Assembly (NCBI GenBank): GCA_022701365.1
Contig: JAKUHH010000030.1
Span: 435,107-499,106, forward strand
DNA: 64,000 nucleotides
Origin: Mycocentrospora acerina
Lineage: Eukaryota > Ascomycota > Dothideomycetes > Pleosporales
Direction: 5' to 3'
The notes beneath the pieces are model-generated. The model was not told the origin of the DNA, ran no database searches, and was given only the letters and a program-made list of their open reading frames with translations. Below are positions 22,945 to 32,540 of this stretch, in pieces (position 1 is the stretch's first letter; every line of letters begins with the position of its first letter). The translations under genes and the position numbers were made by a program.

Positions 22945-24012
22945 ATTTATGAATAAAGAAAAGGAAAGGGTATGTCGGATCTGGATCGCTTGATCAGGGG
23001 TCTCGACAGGCGTTTTGAGTGTGGTAGACAAATTCCTGCCCAGGTTTGCGGGTCATGTAGCAACACTGGCTACAAAGGTAGCCGTGACGATGATATATTA
23101 TTTAATGTCAAACGAACAAACATCATCCATGAGTCTGTGTACGCGGTAAAGTCATTCTACTAGTGCACCATTTTGGGCTTGGCGTGAGTGCAGCTCGTAG
23201 CGTTGGAAGCTTTCAGACTGCTTCTCAAACATCTGCTCCATAGTATCCACCTGACTATTAGTTTTGCATCTGCATCTACTTTGCACAAGGTACGGCAGGA
23301 TTTTGGGGGTTGTAGAACTAGAACATGCAGGTACACGGATGGATAGCGGCTGTGTGCCTGACAAAAATGACGACTTCTGTTCTCACCAGTCACCTATGTA
23401 TGCTCCGAGGATCAGTTAGACTAAGTCGCTTTCTGGTTAGGCAACCGCTTCCTTCAACCGAACTTTGTAACGCTCTGAATATGAAATCGTGTTTACATTA
23501 CACTTCCTACTCCCATCTTCCTACTGTGGATAGGGCGTGTCGGATTCGGAGAATGTCGCTCGACGGGCAGACTAGCCTTGGTACTTTGTCTGACAGGCTG
23601 TGATGCGCGACTTCTTTTTCTGCTTCTTCAAGCTACCACGAGACCTCCACCAATGAATGCGGGCCGCTCGCTTGTGAGCGCGAGAAGAGCCAGTCACATT
23701 GTCGCAATCGCCTCCATGGCCTGAACCCCGCCGTGTCTGCAGCTTGAGCTGTAAGCTTGCTTGTTCACTGAGCTTATTTGGGGCTGGAACGGCGTCATTA
23801 GACTGGTGACGAACATACATCTCGCTTTGTTACCAGCCCAATTCAGTCACGCTGCCTGGCATGATCGCATGGGCGGCTGCATGTCAGCTCATAGCGCTGA
23901 AGGATAAGTACTGGTGATGCCGTCGTGCCTGAGGTACAGCCTTGTATTCATTTTCCTCAGCCTGCTCATCTCCAATATTCCTAGCCGGTGGAAAGCTATA
24001 GACACCACCACC
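22945..24012. other. Intergenic region with no supported gene
   Basis: About 1.07 kb between two plus-strand genes. Short frames on both strands show no domain. The end of it should contain the promoter of the phosphatase-like gene. An in-frame upstream ATG exists around 23917, but the downstream start gives a cleaner signal peptide. Confidence 0.45.
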
Positions 24013-25819
24013 ATGTTTGCGCACGTTCTTGCAGTATTGGCTTTAGCTTGGAATGCCAATGCTCAAGATAACGATGGCTATCATCCGCACGCGGCTTTCG
24101 CATTCATTCGAACTGGAGAGCGGACGCCTACCATTCGTCCTGGCCCGCCAGTCCTAACCGCCCTAGGGGCTCAGCAGATGTATCAGCTCGGACAGAAGTT
24201 TAGAACTCGATATATCAGCGGAGGCAATGTTCAAGGACTCGGTGTTCAGCATATCGAAGGACTGTCGACTGATATTCTAGACAATGATCAGGTCCTGGTT
24301 CATACGCTGGATGCGCCGCATCTCGTGTCTTCGTCGCAAGCATTCATGCAGGGACTATATCCTCCTCATTCTATCCTCAACGGGTCAGGCGATGTTACAG
24401 GTCTGCTTGCAAATGGATCAGCAATTGACTATCCGCTCGCAGGATATCAATATGCAACCATTCAGGCTATGGGTACACTCGATCCGCAATCTATACATCT
24501 TCAAGGTGATCAGAACTGCCCGTTTGCGGTGCGCGATGCGATGACGTGGTATGCGACAGACCAGTTCAAGCAGTCCAAAACTACAATCGATGATCTTTAC
24601 AAAAAGTTGAAATTAAATTGGTCTGAGGCGAGCGCCAGTGAGTTCCAGGAGTAAGTCTCAAGCTCTTTCTAAAAGAAAAAAAAACGACACAGTGGAGCTC
24701 TTCAAAACTGACCAACCCGCAAGAGAGTATACCACTTACGCGATCAAACGCTTCGACTATCTATCGTACAAATACTCGCATGATCGAAATATGTACCAAA
24801 CTCTCAACAATGACACGGCTTACACGGGTGTATATGATACTCTACGCAACCTCGCTGATGAGGAAGCATGGCATCTATGGGGCAATTCGTCGCACTATAC
24901 CAACGTCACATCCATGCGCGTCATGCCTGGCAAAACACTTGCCACCTCGATTCTCACGCAGTTTCAGTTGCTTGTCATCGATCGTCTCTCTCCGGGCGAT
25001 AAAACAGATATTTCATACCCGCTCACATTCTACTTTGGCGAAATGGAACCACTCATCTCCCTCATGTCGCTCATGATGCTGGACAAGCGCGACCAAAATT
25101 TCCGCTCCATGCCAGCCTTTGGCTCGACTATGCTTTTCGAGCTGTTCAGTACCGGTGCCAATTCTTCATTTCCTGCAAGCCAGAACGATCTGTGGGTGAG
25201 GTTCTACTATCACAATGGGACTTCATATCCGAATCAATTGGTCGCATACCCAATGTTTGGCGATGGGCCCAGTAAGACGGACATGCCGTGGTTAGAATTC
25301 CAGACTTTGTTCCAGAAAATCGCGGTGCAGACACTAAAGGAGTGGTGCGATAGTTGCGCAAGTTCAAGTTTGTTCTGTTGGGGCGTAGACACAACAGTCG
25401 AGCTTATTCTGCCCTCTGAACAAAAGAAGCTAAAGATGTCCCCTACAGTTGCTGGAGTCATTGGTGCAGTGGTCACACTTGTTGTAGCGGGTCTAATTTT
25501 TGGACTTGCCATGCTCATTGGTGGTGTGCGACTTCATCGTGTGCAACGAGGCAAAAAGTCTGAGCTGGGAGGTTTCAAGGGCGCTGCGAAACTAGCCTCA
25601 GATCCTGACTTGACCTCCGCAAAGGGTGGCGTACCGCCCACGGCGGGGATTGTAAGCTATGGTGATGGAAACAAGAAAGGCCACGAGAGAGTGGGAAGCT
25701 GGGAGTTACGGCAAAAGGAGTTTGGTGGAAGGGATATGGCAGATCGGAGTCCAAGGGGGAGTTTCGATGCCATCGATTCTGTCGCGACAAGGCCTGTCCA
25801 GCCACACGAGAGAGTCTAG
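24013..25819 (+). CDS. Membrane-anchored histidine-phosphatase-superfamily protein, catalytic residues lost
   Basis: Exons 24013-24637 and 24693-25819 (GTGAGT...ACACAG, 55 nt) encode about 583 residues. A signal peptide (MFAHVLAVLALAWNANAQ) starts the protein; a transmembrane helix (about residues 460-485, GVIGAVVTLVVAGLIFGLAML) is followed by a cytoplasmic, charged tail. The ectodomain has several N-x-S/T sites and follows the clade-2 histidine acid phosphatase pattern. However, the signature RHGERTP reads R33-T-G-E-R-T-P39, with Thr34 replacing the nucleophilic His. The usual C-terminal HD motif region reads YFGEMEPLISL, lacking both His and Asp. It is therefore probably a pseudo-phosphatase with a binding or sensing role at the cell surface. 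The splice donor upstream of an apparent GTAAGT was chosen because only it keeps frame. Confidence 0.82.
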
Positions 25820-26163
25820 GTGAACAGTCATTGTCGAAAGTATAGTGACTTGTCTGCTTTGTGACGTATTTCCGGGTTAGCAGTGGGATGGATGAGATGG
25901 ATGGACGTTCATTTTTCACGATTTATGATACCCGGCTTTCGCGCCATTATGATTACCTCTGGATCGATTACGACACTCTTTTGGTTAGTTGCTTGCTTTA
26001 CATGAGGAGGAAAGCCATTTTGAAAAAGAAAAGCATGCGTATGTATTGATTGAAATCGGACTTTAACAACATGTAGCATGTACGTACGTGATTGCATGAC
26101 AGCCCATCTGTCTCAAACCACACTCTCTACAGCAACAATATAACAACCTACAAAACAACTCCA
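25820..26163. other. Convergent 3' intergenic region
   Basis: 344 bases between the phosphatase-like gene (plus) and the Nudix gene (minus); AT-rich at its right end. Nothing beyond two expected 3' ends is seen. Confidence 0.45.
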
Positions 26164-26754
26164 TCATCCCAGCCCACCAGACAGCGTATCCCCCACAATC
26201 CGCACCGCCCTCCTAACCACCTCACGATCAGACTCAAAACACAGCTTCTCCACCGCCTCCCCACAAGAAAAAAACTCCACCTTGAACCCCTCCTCTCCCA
26301 CCCCTTTCCTCTCCCCCACACCCCCCTCCAACACAGCAACATACCAAAAAACAATCTTCACCCCCTCCGCCCCGCCTGCCAACTCCCTCACCGTGCACAT
26401 AAACGGCTCCATAAGCCCATCCCGCACCCTCGCCTCGTCCACCGCATCAGCCGGCCCCTCTGCGTCCGTAGCCCGCGTTGCCATGCACACGGGGAGAAGA
26501 CGGCACGCATACCCTGTTTCTTCGGTGACTTCGCGGAGGGCGGCCGCCTGTCGGGATTCGCCGATGTTGCGGCGGCCTTTGGGGAGGAGCCATTCGTTGC
26601 GGGAGAGGAGGTTGATGAGGCAGATTTTTGGGGGGGAGGAAGACGAAGAAGAAGGGGAGGGAGAAGGGGGGAGGGAGAAGAGGACTGCGCCGCTGCTTTC
26701 GACGAAGTGGGTGGAGGGGAAGAGGGAGGTGGGGAGGAGAGGGGAATGTGGCAT
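26164..26754 (-). CDS. Nudix hydrolase
   Basis: Single exon, 196 residues. The Nudix box is complete: G-x5-E-x7-REV-x-EE-x-GY, read as GRRNIGE, SRQAAAL, REVTEETGY, at about residues 60-82. The preceding LLPKG supports it. Family members hydrolyse nucleoside diphosphates linked to another moiety, using Mg2+ held by the box glutamates. A Ser/Pro run (about 30-42) is a variable insertion in the first strand region. The substrate cannot be deduced; similar fungal proteins are sometimes placed with diadenosine or diphosphoinositol polyphosphate hydrolases because of the WLLPKG motif. No targeting signal is seen. The right flank is the AT-rich repeat island. Confidence 0.85.
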   Translation of the reverse strand: MPHSPLLPTSLFPSTHFVESSGAVLFSLPPSPSPSSSSSSPPKICLINLLSRNEWLLPKGRRNIGESRQAAALREVTEETGYACRLLPVCMATRATDAEGPADAVDEARVRDGLMEPFMCTVRELAGGAEGVKIVFWYVAVLEGGVGERKGVGEEGFKVEFFSCGEAVEKLCFESDREVVRRAVRIVGDTLSGGLG

Positions 26755-28367
26755 TGTGGGGTGGGAGGATGTGAGAGGTGCAATGGAGGGTTGGGTTTTT
26801 TGTATTCGGAGAGGTGGATTGATGGGGGGTTGGTGGATGGGTGTTGTGTGCGTCAGTGGGAAGACGTCCCTTGAGCTGCAGCGTGAGCTAAAAATAGAAG
26901 CGTTGTAGATGGTGGTTGAAGAATATAGGTTTTCTGTGGCGCTTACAAAAGGGCTTTGGAGAATTCAATGTCAACTTGAAAAAAGAGGTCGAAGTAGTAA
27001 ACTAATACTGCGTTGTTAATCTCTTTGTCTTTGACGTTGCGACGTGCCTGTTCTGCTCGTATATCCACTGGCCAGGAACAATGGGAGTTGAGGCTAGTCG
27101 TGGTGGTGGGATAGGCCGCGATTGTCGAAACCATTCTGGAATTTCTCCTTAGGTTGCGATTGATATTTAAATTTCATTCTACATGAATACTCGGAAATAA
27201 ACAGTAGTGTGGATATTAAAGAGTCATGACAGGTTGTCAATATTGGATATGCAAAGAGTAAGTCACAGTGAAGCCAATAACTCATTTCTGGCTAGCTACG
27301 TACAAAATGTAGAAAAAGATTTGGCGAACACACGCACGTTACAGAGTTACGTATCCTCCAGCTAAAATTCATTGATGTGATCGTCTCCCGTAGTCTTACA
27401 AGGCACAGGAAGACTGTATGATAGTCCTCTTTGATTCATACGTGTGAGTATGAACAATTTGAAAGATTCATGTGCATGTAACCGGTTGGAGAATACAATG
27501 TGAATTTTCAAGGGAAAAGGGGTGTTGCAGTTTGAAGAATACACAGTCATATTTGAGTAAAAAGGCTTGCGAATGTAGATTTGTAAGTTAAAGAACACGG
27601 ATACACTTTTTCAGTATAGGGCTATACACGGTGAGTTGTGAATTAAAATAAAATAAACAATCACTTTGATGTAAGACAACTTTCACAGTGTTTTATGGTT
27701 TGGAGAAGACAATCGCACAAATAGATAAAAGACTTTAAAGAGTAAATTACAGTTTAGAGAATATACACGTTTTATGATGTAAAAGACTTTTAACTGCAGA
27801 TAATGATTTAAAGAATACACAAGCTCATTTATGTTAGAGAAATTTGAGATTATATGCTGGTTTGGAGAACACACGAGTTCTTCCAAGGAGAAACCTTTTA
27901 AAAGTAAATCATGGTTTAAAAATTACACAAGCGCTATCGAGTATAAATCTTCTAACAGTATATTATGGTTAAGAGAATACGCAGGCCTGATTAGATAAAA
28001 GATTTCTGGGAGTATATCACTGATTGAAGAATGCACAGGTACTTATAAGTACAAGACTTCTGACAATATTTCATGGTGTAAAGAATACAAAGGCATTAGG
28101 AGGTGAGGGACCTCTGACAGTACATTATGGTTTGGAGAATACACAAGCACTTTCTAATAAAAGACTAATAAAAGCATATCATTGTTTAAAGTATACACAC
28201 CCATACATGAATCCCTCCACGGTGTACAGTAGTTACCTCCGTGGTCAGTCGTTATGTTGAGCTCCTTAAGCTTCACAAGTCCAACTTCTAACATATTCTT
28301 CAACAACTACAAACCCTAGATGGACAAATCAGGTTGAAATTCGTGTGAACTGTTAGTAGGAGACTCA
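26755..28367. other. AT-rich island lacking genes, containing the 54-bp repeat array
   Basis: About 1.6 kb. The first part is the promoter side of the Nudix gene (G/T-rich). From about 26890 base composition shifts to AT-rich, with no frame resembling a known family, and it ends at the 3' end of the triad-bearing gene. The right half is the tandem repeat listed separately. A motif resembling the repeat (ggagaattcaatgtcaact, about 26957) suggests more decayed copies to the left. Confidence 0.6.
27487..28208. repeat. Degenerate 54-bp tandem repeat, about 13 units
   Basis: A recurring core (TTTGGAGAATACACAAGCACTT-like, followed by AAAAGACTTCTAACAGTA-like) is spaced exactly 54 bases apart at anchors 27759, 27813, 27867, 27921, 27975, 28029, 28083, 28137 and 28191. 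Looser copies stand at about 27706, 27654, 27593, 27537 and 27491. The period is a multiple of three. In one plus-strand frame the right-hand units translate to an 18-residue consensus near GLENTQALSxKRLLTVYH, while several left-hand units carry stop codons in that frame. One minus-strand frame (27683-27886) is also open and periodic. Whether this is a non-coding minisatellite or a decayed repeat protein is unresolved. Confidence 0.85.
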
Positions 28368-30274
28368 CTAAGGGTTAGGTTCAAATGTAGGCTCAAGAAT
28401 GTCGGACCCGACGACCTTTCTGATATCTTCTAGTATGATATCGATAGGTATCATCAGGCCCCTCCCGGTGCGTGTCGCTCCAAAAATGAGTCCAAGCCAG
28501 ATGCCTGTGGGTGCGTGGAGTACGATACTGCCCGAGTCTCCAGGCTTGATGAATGGATTCGGATCAAACGAGCGGTGGTTGGAGACTCCAAAACAGGTTC
28601 CTGACGTCTCAACTGTGAGTCCGTACGGTGTGCTAATCTTCTCAAAACCGCTGTCGTCCTCAATCGGGTTAATTACGATGGGGACAGGCTCGACGACACC
28701 AAAGTTCCAATGCGAGGTGCGTCCATACATGCCAATGGGGACTGTGTCAGCATTCAGGTTGAAACTTTCGTTTTTGAGCGTCGTCCAACGTTGGCAGGAT
28801 TTCTCCGTCTTGATGAGAGCCAGAACCTTGGATGGTTCGTGGATGGGCGTCCGTGGCAGCACGTTTACCATACTGCGGCCATCGCGTATAGATATTAAAC
28901 TCCAATCAAGCACAAAGCGATAAGGTGACTTTTCAACCGAATGTTTGAAATTCCCTGTCCTCGCATCGGTTGGGAACTTGTCGCAAACAATTGTGCGTAG
29001 TCCTGACGAGGCCAGTAGTCTTCCAAACTCACACTTTGACGTTTTCGCGTCATTGATTGCCCGTAAGGTATCTTCTAGTCCGCGCGCTGCTCGTGGATTA
29101 GTCTCCGGGTGTTGCTCTTTCCAGAAGGTTTCGTATTCTCTGCGCTCTGCTACATAAAACTCGTGGTCTCCAACAGAAGGGGAGTTGTATTGGTGAGGAC
29201 CCTGCTTTGATGTCAAGCCAGCTGGACGTAAAGGGAGATTCCCGTTGTAGCCTTTGAGAACTAAACATGTGTCAGTTTGAAATGTGTATTCAAACAGGGG
29301 ATATACTTACGCGTGTCGAGGCTGTCAGTCCTGACCAAGTGATGATTTGTAAGACCACATCGCCCTTGCTTGAATTTGATGACACCACCGATCGTGGCTG
29401 AGCGTTTGTTATCGTCTGTCGGGCCAATTGAAGCACCCATGACCACTTCTTTGTCGTAGGCCCAGCTCTCAATCAAGCTCGTCGCGTTCTGCTGCTCTGC
29501 AGTTCTGATTGATACACCATAAAGTAGCTCAACCTCTAGAGGTAGAGCGAGTTGCCTAAGATCCCTTTTTATGGATGGAATGATTGTAGTGTCCCAAGTA
29601 TCTGATGAGGCCGTTGGCGATGTGATGACCAGGGTAGCCGGACACTTCTCAATGCTGTTGTCGAGTCCGCGATGCAGCATCTCAATGATTAACCATCGCT
29701 GGCCTGCCTTGTTCACTGCATTCATGATAAGCTCGTAAGCCTTCCTCCAATTCTCGAGGAGTGAAACTTCAGTGTGTGCAATGGGAAAAGTAATGAGACC
29801 GTGAAGAGCCCGCTTGTCGACCATTTCGATAATTGTGTCTTCTGTAGTATCATTATCCCTCAGAGCTTTGCGAACTTGAACAATGGCTCGAATTGAGGCT
29901 CGAGAAGGGTTTCGTAGGTTAGTACTTATGACGAGGGTGTGGTATAGTTTCGGTGCGGTGTTTTGGGGGAACCGATACGCAAAAAATATGGTGTCGATTT
30001 CGAGACCTTCAGCCCTACACAGTCGCTCAATTGTCTGAAGCATGTATTCACAGTTGGAAACTTGATTATTTGCGCCTCCTCTCAGAGTCTCCACTGGACG
30101 AGGAGGGAGTTTGCCAGCTTCACACCAGCCCAGTCGATATGGTAGACGCTGGTCGATGCATGCTTCAATTTCTTCGTCAGATGCATTCTGGCGTCTACGT
30201 TTTTGTCTACGTGCACGCTCTGCATCGCTCAGCGGCACTGAAGATGGAGAGATGGGACGTGAGCCAAACGACAT
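28368..30274 (-). CDS. Trypsin-like serine-protease-fold protein with duplicated N-terminal module
   Basis: Exons 30274-29311 and 29260-28368 (GTAAGT...TTTAG, 51 nt) encode about 618 residues. The C-terminal half has a complete trypsin-type triad arrangement: TNHHLV with His312, FVLDWSLISI with Asp440, and KPGDSGSIVL with Ser564. DSGS and DWSLI match the family's nucleophile and Asp motifs. No signal peptide is present, so it is probably intracellular. The N-terminal half begins basic (RARRQKRRRQ) and contains two related segments: HTLVISTNLRNPS...IRAIVQVRKALR...IIEMVDKR and ATLVITSPTASS...IIPSIKRDLR...LEVELLYG. Such an N-terminal module is unknown to me. The start at 30274 was preferred because in-frame sequence upstream is only translated hexamer repeat. 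Function unknown; proteolytic effector or processing role is an inference. Confidence 0.8.
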
Positions 30275-30278
30275 GATA

Positions 30279-30330
30279 GGAGTGGAAGTGGAAGTGGGAG
30301 TGGGAGTGGGAGTGGGAGTGGGAGTGGGAT
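30279..30330. repeat. (GTGGGA)n hexanucleotide microsatellite
   Basis: About eight GTGGGA/GTGGAA hexamers immediately upstream of the start codon at 30274 (on the minus strand, CCCACT-type repeat in the 5' leader). It lies within bases of the ATG, so length change could affect translation. Confidence 0.85.
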
Positions 30331-31332
30331 GGAAGCGAAAGAGGTATGAGGTCGATGTTAGTTTCAAGTGGAAGAGAGAAAAAGTTTGTGTCGAAGTAAT
30401 GAAGTAAGGAAAGAATTATGAGGAGAATAAGTAGCAAAGGAGTGCTGAAGAAAATAGGTACGAGACGGGTTCTGAGCCAGATATACAAGAAACAATAGCA
30501 GCGAGAACTTTCCACTCATTCACAGGTAGAGACAAACGGAAAATCAGGCACCCACACAGATAACATGCTCACATTTAGGTTGGAAAATAGTGAAAGCAAA
30601 CAACCGACCTAAAATTTTCAGTAAATCACATGCAGCCAACCAACCTACCGACTGCACCCAAGTTACCACTCCCCTGGACCGGCTAGACGCACCCCAAGGG
30701 AAAAAACCTCAACACACACAAATGGACTTCAGTATTGGATTTTCTCAAACGCACACCACGGTACACTCAATTTCCAAAGAGCGGTCCCCCCAATCACCAC
30801 GTAAAAGTTTACCCTCTTCACATTTCCACCCTAGCGGCGAAAAAACGGGGGAAACACACTCAGAAGCAAACCAATAAACCCTCTAGCGAGTAATCGACCA
30901 AGTGAATGAAAGAAATCTTTACAAACAACAGCAGGAGAAAAAAAAATCGTGTAGTCGCGCCGTGTCAAGCAGTTGGTTGAATGAGCTAGCAAGGGACGCA
31001 GCAGCAGCAGCAGCAGCACTACCACCCTGAGAAAAGACCGCCTCTTACTCCACCACACAAAATCAACGTGACGAGAGAGAAAATGAGAAAAGTAGAAAGT
31101 GGTAATTTGTTGTAAAACTACTACTACTACCACCACCACAATCACCAACCCCACCACCAATCACCTAACCTGTATAATTCTCCCCCGTACCAATACTGCA
31201 AATCAACAGTGTAAGCAAAAGTAACGACTCACAAGGCAAGGTCCTACACACGTGTTTATTTAAAAAGTAAATAAAAAATAAAGTCGCTGGAATGAGCAGC
31301 ACAAATGGTGATATATATATCTCGAAAAAAAA

Positions 31333-31363
<31 letters not shown>

Positions 31364-31518
31364 GGAGGAGGAGGATTTTAAGATTGGAAATGGGGAATGG
31401 GGAAATAACGGGGGGAATACAAAGGAAATACAAAAGGTGCAGCAACGTGGTACAATTAGCATGAGACTATTCGTCTCATTTTGTGTCCTCCCCTCCCCCT
31501 CCCCCTCCCCCCCCCCCC
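30331..31518. other. Intergenic region left of the scaffold gap
   Basis: No supported gene. It includes a CAG/GCA run near 30999-31017, a run of ACTACT/CCACCA (about 31118-31160), and homopolymers listed separately. It should contain the promoter of the triad-bearing gene at its left end. Confidence 0.5.
31333..31362. repeat. G30 homopolymer next to the gap
   Basis: Thirty consecutive G, followed by GGA repeats (to about 31374). Such a tract can form G-quadruplex and is hard to sequence. Confidence 0.9.
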
Positions 31519-32413
31519 NNNNNNNNNNNNNNNNNNNNNNNNNNNNNNNNNNNNNNNNNNNNNNNNNNNNNNNNNNNNNNNNNNNNNNNNNNNNNNNNNN
31601 NNNNNNNNNNNNNNNNNNNNNNNNNNNNNNNNNNNNNNNNNNNNNNNNNNNNNNNNNNNNNNNNNNNNNNNNNNNNNNNNNNNNNNNNNNNNNNNNNNNN
31701 NNNNNNNNNNNNNNNNNNNNNNNNNNNNNNNNNNNNNNNNNNNNNNNNNNNNNNNNNNNNNNNNNNNNNNNNNNNNNNNNNNNNNNNNNNNNNNNNNNNN
31801 NNNNNNNNNNNNNNNNNNNNNNNNNNNNNNNNNNNNNNNNNNNNNNNNNNNNNNNNNNNNNNNNNNNNNNNNNNNNNNNNNNNNNNNNNNNNNNNNNNNN
31901 NNNNNNNNNNNNNNNNNNNNNNNNNNNNNNNNNNNNNNNNNNNNNNNNNNNNNNNNNNNNNNNNNNNNNNNNNNNNNNNNNNNNNNNNNNNNNNNNNNNN
32001 NNNNNNNNNNNNNNNNNNNNNNNNNNNNNNNNNNNNNNNNNNNNNNNNNNNNNNNNNNNNNNNNNNNNNNNNNNNNNNNNNNNNNNNNNNNNNNNNNNNN
32101 NNNNNNNNNNNNNNNNNNNNNNNNNNNNNNNNNNNNNNNNNNNNNNNNNNNNNNNNNNNNNNNNNNNNNNNNNNNNNNNNNNNNNNNNNNNNNNNNNNNN
32201 NNNNNNNNNNNNNNNNNNNNNNNNNNNNNNNNNNNNNNNNNNNNNNNNNNNNNNNNNNNNNNNNNNNNNNNNNNNNNNNNNNNNNNNNNNNNNNNNNNNN
32301 NNNNNNNNNNNNNNNNNNNNNNNNNNNNNNNNNNNNNNNNNNNNNNNNNNNNNNNNNNNNNNNNNNNNNNNNNNNNNNNNNNNNNNNNNNNNNNNNNNNN
32401 NNNNNNNNNNNNN
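31519..32413. other. Assembly gap (895 N)
   Basis: Unknown bases, flanked by C12 on the left and C21 on the right (32414-32434). Long apparent frames spanning it are artefacts of the N run. Its true size and content cannot be judged. Confidence 0.99.
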
Positions 32414-32540
32414 CCCCCCCCCCCCCCCCCCCCCAAGATGGAAACGAAGAGCGTTGAAATAATGAAGAAAAAATTCAAACCCTTCATGCAAAGTCCCTCG
32501 AAGAAACATCACCACCACCACACATACACTACACATATGA

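Noticed and set aside
26887..28260. Degenerate transposon or LTR in the AT-rich island
   Set aside because: No reverse transcriptase, integrase or transposase frame and no terminal repeats or target duplications seen; periodic repeat explains the island better.
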